Positions 26,682 to 36,777 of a stretch of 64,000 nucleotides of DNA are shown here, one piece after another; within the stretch, counting starts at the first letter, position 1; every line of letters starts with the position of its first letter. Made by a program: the position numbers and the translations under genes. The notes below the pieces were generated by a model that did no database searches, was not told the DNA's origin, and saw only the letters and a list, made by a program, of their open reading frames with translations. Source of the stretch: Psychrobacter fozii (lineage in GTDB: Bacteria; Pseudomonadota; Gammaproteobacteria; Pseudomonadales; Moraxellaceae); assembly GCF_003217155.1 (NCBI RefSeq), contig NZ_QJSU01000001.1:1-64000 (forward strand), given 5' to 3'.

Positions 26682-27311
26682 TTATAGATATAGTAGTATC
26701 AGCGCCACCACGAGCAATACGCTTAAAAACCCTTGAATGATCAAAAAGGCTTGATGCGGGGCCGCGATATGGCGAAACATATTACCCAGTGCATTATACG
26801 TAATACCTGCGGCTTTCACATGCGGCGGACTGTCGAAGGTTTTTATGATGTGCAGAAATTGCTCAGTACGATCAGGAGACCAGCCATGCGGTGCAAATGG
26901 CAAATACGGTGACAATTGCGTGGCTTGATTTTTGGTCGCTGGTGACCATAACCAACGTTCCAAAAACAGCAAACGCATACGCCAGTCAGCAAAACTACGA
27001 TGTTCTATGGTCTGCAAGAGCAGCACCTCAACATCTTTATGGCGGCTATCTGCAAAAATTCGTTGCTTTAGTGCATATACGTGAGCCTTCTCACCTTCGA
27101 TGCATTGCAAAAAGTGGCCACTACCATAACATAGCGTACCGGTGATGCCATGCTGCTGATTATAGTCACGTGCATGGCTTTCTACTTCGTCAAATATAGA
27201 GGCGCTTAAGCGTGAGGCAATCGTCAGGCTACTGACATAAACCAATTGGACCAGAGTTGAGTCTTCTATCTCGTCCCACGTACTGATTCTATCGGTGTGA
27301 CTTAAGGGCAT
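26682..27311 (-). CDS. BLUF blue-light receptor with C-terminal membrane helix
   Basis: BLUF domains bind FAD and sense blue light through a Tyr-Gln-FAD hydrogen-bond switch. The domain covers about residues 19-115: LVQLVYVSSLT supplies Tyr25, YNQQHGITGTL supplies Asn51, GHFLQCIEGE supplies Gln69 and FADWRMRL supplies Trp110 and Met112, so it looks photoactive. A linker of about 70 residues follows, and the protein ends in one transmembrane helix (FLIIQGFLSVLLVVALILLYL). Short BLUF proteins such as Acinetobacter BlsA are soluble, so the membrane tail is notable. No output domain and no adjacent regulator gene are present. The ATG at 27311 has AGGAT about 10 nt upstream. Confidence 0.88.
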   Translation of the reverse strand: MPLSHTDRISTWDEIEDSTLVQLVYVSSLTIASRLSASIFDEVESHARDYNQQHGITGTLCYGSGHFLQCIEGEKAHVYALKQRIFADSRHKDVEVLLLQTIEHRSFADWRMRLLFLERWLWSPATKNQATQLSPYLPFAPHGWSPDRTEQFLHIIKTFDSPPHVKAAGITYNALGNMFRHIAAPHQAFLIIQGFLSVLLVVALILLYL

Positions 27312-27961
27312 AATAAAACAATCCTAAAAAGCCGTTTGAATACGGCTAAACAAAACAAGCAAAGGAAAACGATGCCCGAATAAAAAGATACTGACTCACA
27401 AAAACGTAGCAAATAGTTACCACGTTAGACTGTCATTGCTTGTGTAGCTTGCTATGATAACGAGCGACATAAAGCGACTAAACTGCCAAGTAAGAAATGC
27501 TATATAAAAATGCTATCGAATTAATATGAGGTTTTCTTCATACGCATTACCTGAAAATAGTCATAAACGATAGTGAAGATAGTCACATACAAATTTTGCG
27601 ACTTCCTATCGTCATTTTCAAACAATCATTTTTAAGCGATATTACCTTTAAAAACCACTTTGGTAACGCTGAATTTAACAGGAAAAATAAGATAAAATAC
27701 ACGCATAACTTATTGTAAATACAATGATAAATTATTGTAACGGTAATGTTTTGCGATTGGAATGTTTTTATCACTTTTTTATATAAAAACTTGCCAACGT
27801 GACTGCTAAACTCGATTAAGATAATCCATATACAAGGAAGGCGAGTTAAAATACTACAAGTAGTAAACTCGGCCAGACTGACCACGTATCAGGTCAATAC
27901 AGAATTCACGCTACCCTATTAGCTATGATTAACAACCATAAATATTCAAAACAGGAACATT
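27312..27961. other. Divergent intergenic region BLUF / GNAT-nitrilase
   Basis: About 650 AT-rich bases. It holds a degenerate dispersed element (27811-27895) near the right end. A 100-codon minus-strand frame inside it overlaps the element, has unusual composition and no ribosome site, and is rejected. Nothing else recognised. Confidence 0.45.
27811..27895 (+). repeat. Dispersed TIR element, copy 3 (subtype A, degenerate)
   Basis: The subtype A core is readable (TACAAGGAAGGCGAGT, then ATACTACAAGTAGTAAACT and CACGTATC), but neither end has the TATAGT terminal repeat. It looks like an old, decayed copy. Confidence 0.65.
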
Positions 27962-29599
27962 ATGAGCAAGATAGAAAAACTAGATGACCTTCACCTAACG
28001 ATTGCTGAGATCAAGAAAAAAGATTATCCACAATTAAAAGAATTGATGGACCGTGTTTATGTCAACTTAGGCGGCGCATGGTCAAAAACCACTATCCATA
28101 CTTTGATTGATGCCTTTCCTGAAGGGCAGATTGCAATGTTTGATCATGATCAGCTGATCGGTATCGTTCTCTCTATGCGCGTGGATTATGCCAAATTTTC
28201 TAACCCACATACTTATGACGATTTAATTGGTCAAAAAGAGATTATTAGAGACAACCCAGAAGGCGACGCTATCTATGGTCTAGATGCCTTGATTGATCCA
28301 GAATATCGTGGCTATCGCTTAGGACGTAGATTATATGATGCGCGCAAAGAGCTGTGCCGTCAGCTAAACTTCCGTGCGATTTTAGCCGGTGGTCGTATTC
28401 CTAACTATCATAATCATCAAGACCTCACACCTGGCGACTATATCGATGCGGTTGCTGCTCGTGAAATCCATGACTCTGCGCTGTCATTCCAATTATCGAA
28501 TGGCTTTATTGTCAAACGTATCTTGACTGCTTATCTGCCAGATGATGCTCAGTCTAAAGGTTTTGCTACCCTGCTTGAGTGGGCTAATATTTATTATGAG
28601 CCAAAAGACTACAAGCCAAATACCCGTAAATCCGAGGTGCGTATCGGTGGTATCCAGTGGCAGATGCGTGAAGTAGAGTCACCTGAAGAGTTATTACAAC
28701 AAGTCGAGTTCTTCGTCGATATCATGGCTGATTACAACTCAGATTTTGCCTGCTTGCCAGAGTTTTTCAATGCGCCATTAATGGGATTATGCGAGTCAAC
28801 AGATCAGAACATTGCCATTCGATTTTTGGCAGAATATACCGAGTGGTTCAAAAATGAGATATCGCATCTAGCGGTCAGCTACAACGTAAACGTCATCTGT
28901 GGCTCTATGCCGTTACTAGATGAAGACGATACCTTGTATAACGTCAGCTACCTGTGCCGCCGTGATGGTACGGTTGAAGAACAGCGCAAAATCCATATTA
29001 CCCCACATGAGCGCAGCGCTTGGGTCATCGAAGGCGGTGATGAAGTTAAGGTATTCGATACTGATGCTGGGCGCATTGGCATCTTGGTTTGTTATGATGT
29101 TGAGTTCCCCGAACTTGCTCGTCTCTTAGCACTAGATGACATGGATATCTTGTTTGTGCCTTTTTGGACAGATACGAAGAACGGTTACTTACGTGTACGT
29201 CATTGTGCCCAAGCACGCGCGATTGAAAACGAGTGCTACGTCATGATTTGTGGCTCAGTTGGTAACTTACCTCAGGTAGAAAGTCTAGATATTCAGTATG
29301 CTCAGTCATCTATTTTTTCACCATCAGATTTTGCATTCCCGCATGATGCGATCATGGCGGAAACCACAGCCAATACCGAAATGGTGTTTTTCTCTGATTT
29401 GAACCTAGACAAACTGACTCATGTGCGTAACGAAGGCTCAGTTCATAACTTGATTGACCGCCGTGACGATTTATTTAGTCTAAAATGGAAAAAGAAAGCC
29501 AAAATTCCAGCCAGCAAACTGACTGATGAAGAACGCCGTGAAAACTCAGGCAGCGTACTCATTGGCAATCCCTTACAGGATCGCGCGCAAAAGCCTTAG
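27962..29599 (+). CDS. GNAT-nitrilase fusion (carbon-nitrogen hydrolase)
   Basis: A 545-residue two-domain protein. Residues about 12-200 are a GNAT acetyltransferase-like domain (IAEIKKKDYPQLKELMDRVY; acetyl-CoA loop region PEYRGYRLGRRLYDARKEL). Residues about 220-500 are a nitrilase-superfamily amidohydrolase with the Glu-Lys-Cys triad visible in FACLPEFFNAP, EQRKIHITPHE and GILVCYDVEFPELAR. Fusions of this layout are known in proteobacteria, but the substrate is unknown. AGGAAC lies before the ATG. A hairpin terminator follows. Confidence 0.9.
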   Translation: MSKIEKLDDLHLTIAEIKKKDYPQLKELMDRVYVNLGGAWSKTTIHTLIDAFPEGQIAMFDHDQLIGIVLSMRVDYAKFSNPHTYDDLIGQKEIIRDNPEGDAIYGLDALIDPEYRGYRLGRRLYDARKELCRQLNFRAILAGGRIPNYHNHQDLTPGDYIDAVAAREIHDSALSFQLSNGFIVKRILTAYLPDDAQSKGFATLLEWANIYYEPKDYKPNTRKSEVRIGGIQWQMREVESPEELLQQVEFFVDIMADYNSDFACLPEFFNAPLMGLCESTDQNIAIRFLAEYTEWFKNEISHLAVSYNVNVICGSMPLLDEDDTLYNVSYLCRRDGTVEEQRKIHITPHERSAWVIEGGDEVKVFDTDAGRIGILVCYDVEFPELARLLALDDMDILFVPFWTDTKNGYLRVRHCAQARAIENECYVMICGSVGNLPQVESLDIQYAQSSIFSPSDFAFPHDAIMAETTANTEMVFFSDLNLDKLTHVRNEGSVHNLIDRRDDLFSLKWKKKAKIPASKLTDEERRENSGSVLIGNPLQDRAQKP

Positions 29600-29656
29600 T
29601 CAAATGGGTAAGAGAAACCACCTATTAACAATCATGTAATCAAATTTTTGAATAAT

Positions 29657-29684
29657 ACGGCTGACATTTCAGCCGTTTATTTTA
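29657..29684 (+). terminator. Probable Rho-independent terminator
   Basis: ACGGCTGA and TCAGCCGT pair perfectly around CATT, then TTATTTTA. It follows the GNAT-nitrilase gene. Confidence 0.75.
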
Positions 29685-29720
29685 TCTACTAAAAACATGT
29701 AGGATAACCAAGCAGCCACT

Positions 29721-30272
29721 ATGACGACTGATATTGAAAATAAAGAGCACCTTCCTACGAAAACAACCATACAAAAAGTAATATCTGTATTTAAGACGGT
29801 GCTGTTATACGGTCTGATGTTTATTGTGATTTATACAGCGGTCAACTGGTGGCGACAACCTGTCATGCCAGCCAATCCGCAGTTGCAATTGATGGATTAT
29901 CAAGGACAAGTGATTGATTTAGCCGCGTTGAGTCACGAGCAGCCGACACTGGTATATTTTTGGGGTACGTGGTGTTCAGTCTGTAGCTTCACCTCTCCAA
30001 CTATCAACAAGCTGGCCGCCGCAAATAATTATCCTGTTGTTACTATCGCCGTTCAATCAGGGTCTAATCAAGAGTTGCAGAATTACCTGACTGAAAAAAA
30101 CTTTAGCTTTACGACGGTAAATGATCAAGAAGGTTATATCTTTGATGATTGGCAAGGACAAGTCACACCCTCCTATGTCATTCTAAAAGATGGTGAGATG
30201 ACGCAAGGACTCACGGGGATTCAGCCACTTTGGTCATTAAAGTTACGACTGTGGTTATCGTCGGTTTTTTAA
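29721..30272 (+). CDS. Membrane-anchored thioredoxin-like protein (TlpA/ScsD type)
   Basis: A 183-residue protein with one N-terminal transmembrane helix (about residues 27-45, VLLYGLMFIVIYTAVNW) and a periplasmic thioredoxin fold. The active site is the CXXC in WGTWCSVCSF; PSYVILKDG later supplies the cis-proline loop region. It resembles ScsD/TlpA thiol-disulphide exchange proteins, which reduce or oxidise periplasmic substrates. No scsABC or cytochrome maturation genes are next to it, so the substrate is unknown. Confidence 0.86.
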   Translation: MTTDIENKEHLPTKTTIQKVISVFKTVLLYGLMFIVIYTAVNWWRQPVMPANPQLQLMDYQGQVIDLAALSHEQPTLVYFWGTWCSVCSFTSPTINKLAAANNYPVVTIAVQSGSNQELQNYLTEKNFSFTTVNDQEGYIFDDWQGQVTPSYVILKDGEMTQGLTGIQPLWSLKLRLWLSSVF

Positions 30273-30683
30273 TGCTTAGACAGTTCTTGCAACTTTAACA
30301 AATAGATAATCAATATTCTAATGCGTATGATTTAATAGAGGATATACGTGTTTGATGTTGGGTGAAGTGGACCAGCTCTTTTTACCCTACCCTTTTTGTC
30401 ATATAATAGCTGCCGATCTAAATATTTTTTCTCATTATTTTTACCAGTACATTTTATGTTGCAATCGTCTCATTACCATTTATTATTGACGTCACTATTT
30501 ATCGAAATGGTTATTTGTTGACATGACGGTTGATAAACCAATTATCATGAGCAATATACCTATTATTATATTAGCAATTAAGCAGTAATAACTCAGCATA
30601 AATCCCAGTATTATATTGAACGTTGAGCCTTGTATCCGGTTTTGAACCGACACACAAACCTACCCTTTAAAAAGATACCTTCT
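30273..30683. other. Intergenic region before ileS
   Basis: About 410 AT-rich bases. The reading frame of ileS extends about 18 codons upstream to a TTG (30630) but without a good start. No T-box leader, which would not be expected in this group, and no other structure was found. Confidence 0.4.
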
Positions 30684-33527
30684 ATGACTGATAAAAGTAC
30701 CGACACACCAAGCCAAGACTACAAAGACACACTAAACCTCGCAGATACGCCATTTGCGATGCGTGCAAACCTTGCCAAACGTGAGCCAGATTGGCTGGTA
30801 GCTTGGGAAGCAGACGATGTGTATGGCAAAATTCGTCAAGCACGTATCGGTGCGCCTAAGTATATTTTGCACGATGGCCCTCCATACGCTAACGGTCAGA
30901 TTCACTTAGGTCATGCGGTTAATAAAGTGCTAAAAGACATTATCGTAAAGTCAAAAACCTTGTCAGGCTTTGATGCGCCTTATGTCCCTGGTTGGGACTG
31001 TCATGGTCTGCCAATCGAACAAAAAGTCGAAGCCAAAGTCGGTAAAGTCGGCAAAAAAGTCTCAGCAACAGAGTTTCGTGGTCTATGCCGTGAATATGCG
31101 AGCACGCAAATTGAATTACAAAAAACTGACTTCAAACGTTTGGGTATCTTTGGTGATTGGGACAATCCTTACCTAACCATGAACTTCCATCAAGAAGCCA
31201 ATATCGTGCGCGCATTGGCCAAAATCTATGACAATGGTCACGTCACTCGCGGTATGAAACCCGTTAACTGGTGCTTGGACTGTAGCTCTGCGCTTGCAGA
31301 AGCAGAAGTCGAATACCAAGATAAAGTATCAGATGCCATTTACGTAAGCTTTGATGTACTCGATACTGACAAAGTGGCTGCATTGGCTAACTTAGGCAAT
31401 ATCGCCGCCATCATTTGGACAACAACCCCTTGGACGTTGCCTGCTAACCAAGCCATCGCCGTCAGCCCTGACAGCGACTATAGTGTCGTCGCGACTGAAA
31501 AAGGCAACTTTTTATTGGCGACCGATCTGATCGAAACGGCAGTAGCAGAACTTAAATTAGAAAATAAAGGCATCTTAGCGACGGTATCAGGAAGCGAGCT
31601 TGAAGGTCTGCGTGCCCAGCATCCATTGATTGAAGACCGCCAAGTACCCCTTATCTTAGGTGATCACGTGACCACTGATAGTGGTACTGGCCTAGTCCAT
31701 ACGGCTCCTGGTCATGGTCTAGACGATTATATCGTTGGTCTTAAATATAATTTGCCAGTTGAAAATCCAGTGAGTGGTACTGGTGTTTATTTAGAAAGCG
31801 CAGCCGTATTTGCTGGCGAGCATATCTACAAAGCCAATCCACAAATCATCGCCGCCTTACAAGACAATGGTCACTTAATCAGCCATACCAAAATTGAACA
31901 TAGCTATCCGCATTGCTGGCGTCATAAGTCACCGATTATCTTCCGTGCAACACCGCAATGGTTTATTAGCATGGAAGCCAAAGGCCTACGTGATCGTGCG
32001 CTTGCTGATATTCCTTCAGTCAACTGGACGCCAACATGGGGTCAGAACCGCATCGAATCTATGATGAATGGTCGTCCAGATTGGTGTATCTCACGTCAGC
32101 GTACATGGGGCGTGCCAATTACCTTCTTTACTCACAAAGAAACAGGCGAGTTACATCCAAACACGCTTGAGCTAATGGAAGTCGCGGCACAAAAAATCAA
32201 TGAAGGCGGCGTTGAAGCTTGGTTTGATGCCAGCTGTGAAGATTTCTTAGGCGCAGAAGCGGCTGACTATGACAAAGCGACTGATACCTTGGACGTTTGG
32301 TTTGACTCAGGAACGACGCATTTTGCGGTACTTGATCAGCGTGATGAATTGACCAATCCAGCTGATATGTATCTAGAAGGCTCTGATCAACATCGCGGTT
32401 GGTTCCAGACCTCATTGCTGACTTCAGAAGCGATGTATGAGCGTCCACCGTTCAAGCAAGTATTAACCCATGGTTTTGTGGTCGATGAAAATGGTCGCAA
32501 GATGAGTAAGTCACTCGGCAACATCATAACCCCGCAAGAAGAGATCAATAAGACAGGCGCGGATATGCTGCGTTTGTGGATTGCTTCTAGCGACTATCGT
32601 TATGAGATGAGCGCAGGTAAAACGGTCTTTAAAGGTGCGATCGATATGTATCGCCGTATCCGTAATACCCTACGTTTCTTGCTTGCCAACACCGATGACT
32701 TTGATCCAGCGACCAACAGTGTTGATATCAATGAGCTAGTAAGTCTTGATAAATTCATCATTGAGCGTGCACAAACAGTACAAGCACAAATCATCAGCGC
32801 TTATGATGCGATGGACTTTCACCAAGTCACTCAGCATATCACTGCGTTTTGCTCCCAAGATTTGGGTAGCTTCTACTTAGACATCATCAAAGACCGTCAA
32901 TACACGACACAGACTGATGGTCAGCCGCGCCGCTCTGCGCAAACGGCTATCTACCATATCGTTCAAGCGCTTATTCGCTGGATTACACCAATCTTGTCAT
33001 TTACTGCCCAAGAAGCGTGGGAAGTATTGCATGGTGCTGACAGCTATGTGTTTACCGAAGGCTGGTACGAGTTCCCAGCTCTTGAGCTAAGTGCTATTAG
33101 CAACGATGACTGGCAACGTATCATGCGCGCTAAAGATATGGTGAATAAAAATATCGAAACTGCACGTGGTGAGAAAATTATCAATGCCAACCTATCAGCT
33201 GATGTGAACTTATATGCTGATGGTGCGATGCATGAAAGCTTAGCCAAGCTTGGCGAAGAGCTGCGCTTTGTACTCATTACCAGTAGTGCCACCTTAAAGC
33301 CGATGAGCGATGCACCTGCTGAAAAAGTAAATGCAGAAAGTCAAACCGAAGGCAATGCAGAAGAATCTACAGACTTGGTGGTAGATATTAGTGCCGCTGC
33401 TGGTACCAAATGCGTACGCTGTTGGCATATCCGTGATGACATCGGCACAGATAGCGCACACCCTGAGTTATGCGCACGCTGTGTGACTAACGTCAGCGGT
33501 GATGGCGAGGTGCGTCACTATGCCTAA
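30684..33527 (+). CDS. ileS: Isoleucyl-tRNA synthetase
   Basis: IleS charges tRNA-Ile and edits mischarged valine. The class I signature HIGH is present as GQIHLGHA after PPYAN; KMSKS is intact in [10 protein letters not shown]; the editing domain shows [17 protein letters not shown] and [11 protein letters not shown]. The C-terminal zinc motif is CVRCW ... CARC. With the ATG at 30684 the protein is 947 residues (E. coli 938). This start has AAAGATA upstream and follows the family N-terminus; an upstream TTG is rejected. It overlaps lspA by 8 bp, the usual ileS-lspA operon. Confidence 0.97.
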   Translation: MTDKSTDTPSQDYKDTLNLADTPFAMRANLAKREPDWLVAWEADDVYGKIRQARIGAPKYILHDGPPYANGQIHLGHAVNKVLKDIIVKSKTLSGFDAPYVPGWDCHGLPIEQKVEAKVGKVGKKVSATEFRGLCREYASTQIELQKTDFKRLGIFGDWDNPYLTMNFHQEANIVRALAKIYDNGHVTRGMKPVNWCLDCSSALAEAEVEYQDKVSDAIYVSFDVLDTDKVAALANLGNIAAIIWTTTPWTLPANQAIAVSPDSDYSVVATEKGNFLLATDLIETAVAELKLENKGILATVSGSELEGLRAQHPLIEDRQVPLILGDHVTTDSGTGLVHTAPGHGLDDYIVGLKYNLPVENPVSGTGVYLESAAVFAGEHIYKANPQIIAALQDNGHLISHTKIEHSYPHCWRHKSPIIFRATPQWFISMEAKGLRDRALADIPSVNWTPTWGQNRIESMMNGRPDWCISRQRTWGVPITFFTHKETGELHPNTLELMEVAAQKINEGGVEAWFDASCEDFLGAEAADYDKATDTLDVWFDSGTTHFAVLDQRDELTNPADMYLEGSDQHRGWFQTSLLTSEAMYERPPFKQVLTHGFVVDENGRKMSKSLGNIITPQEEINKTGADMLRLWIASSDYRYEMSAGKTVFKGAIDMYRRIRNTLRFLLANTDDFDPATNSVDINELVSLDKFIIERAQTVQAQIISAYDAMDFHQVTQHITAFCSQDLGSFYLDIIKDRQYTTQTDGQPRRSAQTAIYHIVQALIRWITPILSFTAQEAWEVLHGADSYVFTEGWYEFPALELSAISNDDWQRIMRAKDMVNKNIETARGEKIINANLSADVNLYADGAMHESLAKLGEELRFVLITSSATLKPMSDAPAEKVNAESQTEGNAEESTDLVVDISAAAGTKCVRCWHIRDDIGTDSAHPELCARCVTNVSGDGEVRHYA

Positions 33528-34155
33528 CTCAACAGACCCATTAGAGCAAAAGCAGGTGCATACTCAGAGCGATGGCTCACCTGAGCCTGCTCATGCGACG
33601 ATAGGGAATTCATCAACGCCGAAAGGTCGCCTGATGAAAACACCAAAAGTTCTCGCTAATGGCAGTCGCGCCTTTACGTGGTATTTACTGTCATTGGTCG
33701 TGGTTATCATCGATCAGTGGACGAAATGGTTAGCTGAAACCAAGCTGACTTTTCATGAGCCAGTGCCTGTAATTGAGCCGTTCCTTAATTGGACATTGGC
33801 ATATAACTATGGCGCTGCTTTTAGCTTTTTGGCCGATGCTGGTGGTTGGCAGAAGTGGTTTTTTTCAGGATTAGCATTATTGATGTCACTGTTCTTAATC
33901 GGCTATTTGATTAAAGCGCCGCGCACAGCCAAGCTGCTATCTACAGGCTTAGCACTGGTACTCGGTGGTGCAATTGGTAATCTAATCGATCGCCTGCTAC
34001 ATGGCCACGTCATCGACTTTATTCATGTGCATAATGCTGATGTCTGGCATTACCCTATCTTTAATATTGCAGATATGGGCATCAGTATCGGTGTGGCAAT
34101 GATTGTCATTGATATGCTGTTCTTGGAAAAGAAGCGTGAAATGCCACGAGCATAG
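33520..34155 (+). CDS. lspA: Lipoprotein signal peptidase II
   Basis: LspA is an inner-membrane aspartyl protease that cleaves prolipoproteins. It has four helices and the catalytic aspartates in [15 protein letters not shown] and FNIADMGI, plus NYGAAFSF. At 211 residues it is longer than E. coli LspA (164) because of a polar N-terminal extension of about 45 residues, with a second Met (MKTPKVL) near residue 36 as an alternative start. The ATG at 33520 is chosen because GAGGTG lies 8 nt upstream inside ileS, giving an 8-bp overlap and translational coupling. Confidence 0.95.
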   Translation: MPNSTDPLEQKQVHTQSDGSPEPAHATIGNSSTPKGRLMKTPKVLANGSRAFTWYLLSLVVVIIDQWTKWLAETKLTFHEPVPVIEPFLNWTLAYNYGAAFSFLADAGGWQKWFFSGLALLMSLFLIGYLIKAPRTAKLLSTGLALVLGGAIGNLIDRLLHGHVIDFIHVHNADVWHYPIFNIADMGISIGVAMIVIDMLFLEKKREMPRA

Positions 34156-34192
34156 TTGAAAGCAGTTAAATAAAACGGTTTAACTTATAAAT

Positions 34193-34231
34193 AAAAAAGG
34201 TGGTTTACGCATTCGTAAGCCACCTTTTTTT
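34193..34231. terminator. Bidirectional terminator
   Basis: AAAAAAGGTGGTTTACG and CGTAAGCCACCTTTTTTT pair (one G-T) with loop CATT. Shared by lspA (+) and the cold-shock/DUF1294 gene (-). Confidence 0.92.
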
Positions 34232-34263
34232 GGCTTACTCTTTCTTAGCAAGCTGCTGTCCCT

Positions 34264-34935
34264 TTATATTAAAGAATCTAGCAAACCTTTTAAGAATGAC
34301 ATGTCACCACCAGCGATCAAAAATAACAACCCTGCCATATTAATGACGACAGTTAAATAATACACGGCACGGAATTCAGCCTTTTGCGACTTATGACGAA
34401 GATAAGTCTGTGCAACCATTGCCCCTACCCAACCGCCAAGCGCACTGAGTAGATGCAGCGTCGACTCAGGTGTACGCCAGTTGCCACTTTGGGCTGCTGC
34501 TTTATCTTTGGCATACATCGCATAGGTGATAATGCCTAATGCGGCATACCAGCCAACCACCAACCAATTCAGTTTATCCATTATGGCCAATAAGATTAAG
34601 ACACCATAAAATCCAGCACCTAAAAACAATCGTTTCTTTTGCCCTGCTTCAAAATCAGCTTGGGCACTACGCTTATGATTACGCTTACGGATTTGCTTAT
34701 TCTTTTGTGACATCTTCTGTTGCACAAAGCTCAGTTCTTGCACATCCTTTGCTTGCATGCGCCCTTGATTGTCTTGCCCAAGCGTAAAAACCACTTGCTC
34801 ACCGACATCCGGACGACGACGCGCTTTAAACTCATTGATATGAAAGAATATAGAATCACCATTCTCCGTTTCAATAAAACCAAAGCCTTTATCGTCTTGC
34901 CACTTTTTAACTTGCCCCTGCTGCTTACTAGCCAT
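34264..34935 (-). CDS. Cold-shock domain plus DUF1294 membrane protein
   Basis: A 223-residue fusion. Residues 1-70 are a cold-shock domain with RNP-like motifs KGFGFIE and IFFHINEF, which bind single-stranded RNA/DNA. A basic linker (KNKQIRKRNHKRS) follows, then three or four hydrophobic helices with the DUF1294 pattern YAMYAKDKAAAQSGNWRTPESTLHLLSALGGWVGA. The nucleic-acid domain would face the cytoplasm. Function is unknown; membrane-tethered RNA binding is an inference. It is inserted, on the opposite strand, between lspA and fkpB. Confidence 0.9.
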   Translation of the reverse strand: MASKQQGQVKKWQDDKGFGFIETENGDSIFFHINEFKARRRPDVGEQVVFTLGQDNQGRMQAKDVQELSFVQQKMSQKNKQIRKRNHKRSAQADFEAGQKKRLFLGAGFYGVLILLAIMDKLNWLVVGWYAALGIITYAMYAKDKAAAQSGNWRTPESTLHLLSALGGWVGAMVAQTYLRHKSQKAEFRAVYYLTVVINMAGLLFLIAGGDMSFLKGLLDSLI

Positions 34936-34971
34936 CGATATGCCCGCTCTCTCTTAAATTCACTAAATACG

Positions 34972-35077
34972 TAGTCAATCCCATATAAATCAGATACGCT
35001 TTCATACTTGCTCAGCCGACGAGTTGTAGTAATTTCACTCGCCCTCCTCGTATCTAAGCTGTCTTGAACCAACTATA
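34972..35077 (-). repeat. Dispersed TIR element, copy 4 (subtype A, full length)
   Basis: 106 bp in the orientation opposite to copy 1: it begins TAGTCAATCCCATATAAATC and ends GTCTTGAACCAACTATA. The inner GCGAGTGAAA and GATACGAGGAG segments read on the minus strand match subtype A. It lies between the cold-shock gene and fkpB, which are divergent. Confidence 0.85.
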
Positions 35078-35190
35078 GTACACTATTTGCGTTACACTTT
35101 TTACGCTTACATACACTGTCAGATGACTTATCATTTCTCATATTATTTTTTGATTTAATATCCCAATTTCGCAACGAATGGCCTTTGACT

Positions 35191-35688
35191 ATGACCGACT
35201 CACAATTTATCAATCCCAATGAAGACACCCGTATCACTCACGGCAGTCTTGTAAAGCTGCATTTTGAAGTATCACTAGAAAATGGCACGGTGATTGATTC
35301 TACTTTTAGCCGCGACGCCCCTGTGACCTTGACCATTGGTGATGAGAGCTTGTTACCAGGCTTTGAACAAGTACTGATGAATCTACGCGCTGGCGATACA
35401 CGCTCCGCTCATCTTGAGCCAGAGCAAGCGTTTAGCGATTGGAATCCTGACAACATTCAGCATTTCAGCCGTACTCAATTTGCACTGATCGCTGACAACC
35501 CAGAGATTGGCATGATGGTTGAGTTTGAAGACAAGGGCAAAAACACTTTGCCTGGTACGATTAGCGCCATCGATGACGACCAAGTCGAAGTGGACTTCAA
35601 TCACCCACTTGCCGGGCAATCGCTGCTGTTTAAAGTAAAAATATTTAAAGTGACACCACCTGGTGTGACTGGCATAAAGCTCATCTAA
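35191..35688 (+). CDS. fkpB: FKBP-type peptidyl-prolyl isomerase
   Basis: A 165-residue SlpA/FkpB-type FKBP with prolyl isomerase and chaperone activity in this family. It shows VKLHFEVSLENGTVIDSTF, LLPGFEQVLMNLRAGD, LEPEQAFSDWNPDNI (start of the inserted flap domain), and DFNHPLAGQSLLFKVKI. These match FkpB rather than SlyD, as there is no His-rich tail. Position near ileS-lspA also matches E. coli. The ATG at 35191 is used; a TTG two codons earlier is in frame. Confidence 0.93.
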   Translation: MTDSQFINPNEDTRITHGSLVKLHFEVSLENGTVIDSTFSRDAPVTLTIGDESLLPGFEQVLMNLRAGDTRSAHLEPEQAFSDWNPDNIQHFSRTQFALIADNPEIGMMVEFEDKGKNTLPGTISAIDDDQVEVDFNHPLAGQSLLFKVKIFKVTPPGVTGIKLI

Positions 35689-35708
35689 TACAATAATAAG
35701 GACACAAC

Positions 35709-36749
35709 ATGCAATATCAAAAACTGCCACAAATCGATGAAGACGTTTCTAAAATTTGTCTGGGTACGATGACATGGGGACAGCAAAATACTGAGTCCGA
35801 AGCGCATGAGCAAATGGACATGGCATTGAGTGAAGGTGTGAACTTTTGGGATACTGCTGAGATGTATCCATCACCACCGGATAAAGACAAGCAAGGCGAC
35901 ACTGAACGCTTCATGGGCACTTGGTTTAATAAAACCAAACAACGTGACAAAGTCGTTCTTGCCAGCAAAATATCTCCTATGGGATTTTTGCGTGATGGGC
36001 AAACACGTTTTAACGCTGAGCAAATCAGTGGCGCTATTGATGACAATCTTAAACGTCTGCAAACAGACTATATTGATATTTATCAACTGCATTGGCCTGA
36101 ACGCCAAACGAACTTTTTTAGTCAGCTTGGTTATACTGAAGAGATGGCATCGCAACCGCTAGATGATTTGACACCTTTTCTAGAGACCATTCAAGCATTA
36201 AACGATGAGATTAAAAAAGGTCGCATTCGTGCTTATGGTCTATCGAACGATACTGCATGGGGACTCATGCGCTATCTTTGGGAAGCGGATAAAAATGGTT
36301 TAATACCACCTCTTACCGTGCAAAACCCTTATAGTCTATTAAACCGCTTGTATGAAATAAACATGGCGGAGATTGCTCATCGTGAGAATGTTGGCCTACT
36401 CGCCTACTCTCCACTCGGCTTCGGTGTATTGTCAGGTAAATATCTGGACGGCAAACGCCCAACAGGTGCGCGCCTGACGATGTATGATCGCTTTGCCCGC
36501 TACACCAATGAAGAGGCAATATCAGCCACTGAGCAATATGCCAAAATAGCTGCTGATACTGGTTTAGATATGGCGCAAATGGCCTTGGCTTTCGTTAACT
36601 CGCGCTCGTTTGTCACGAGTAATATCATTGGGGCGACCACGCTCGAGCAGCTTAAATCTAATATCGACAGTGTTAATTTGACCCTAAGCGCAGATGTGTT
36701 AGAGGCGATCGAAGCGGTACATACGCAACATCCTAATCCATCACCTTAA
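35709..36749 (+). CDS. Aldo/keto reductase (Tas-like)
   Basis: A 346-residue NADPH-dependent reductase of the Tas/YajO group. The catalytic tetrad is visible: Asp and Tyr in FWDTAEMYPSPP, Lys in VVLASKI and His in IYQLHWPER. The C-terminal NADP-binding segment NIIGATTLEQLKSNIDS is present. Physiological substrate is unknown. AAGGA precedes the ATG, and the gene begins 20 bp after fkpB, so the two are probably cotranscribed. Confidence 0.9.
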   Translation: MQYQKLPQIDEDVSKICLGTMTWGQQNTESEAHEQMDMALSEGVNFWDTAEMYPSPPDKDKQGDTERFMGTWFNKTKQRDKVVLASKISPMGFLRDGQTRFNAEQISGAIDDNLKRLQTDYIDIYQLHWPERQTNFFSQLGYTEEMASQPLDDLTPFLETIQALNDEIKKGRIRAYGLSNDTAWGLMRYLWEADKNGLIPPLTVQNPYSLLNRLYEINMAEIAHRENVGLLAYSPLGFGVLSGKYLDGKRPTGARLTMYDRFARYTNEEAISATEQYAKIAADTGLDMAQMALAFVNSRSFVTSNIIGATTLEQLKSNIDSVNLTLSADVLEAIEAVHTQHPNPSP

Positions 36750-36777
36750 CTCAGTCTAACTTATAGCTATTTAAAAG

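Noticed and set aside
27583..27885. A 100-codon minus-strand frame in the BLUF / GNAT-nitrilase gap
   Set aside because: It runs into the decayed dispersed element, has no ribosome site and a Cys/Ile/Phe-heavy composition typical of translated AT-rich intergenic DNA.
30273..30683. A T-box leader before ileS
   Set aside because: No T-box core sequence or terminator/antiterminator pair is visible, and such leaders are not expected in gammaproteobacteria.
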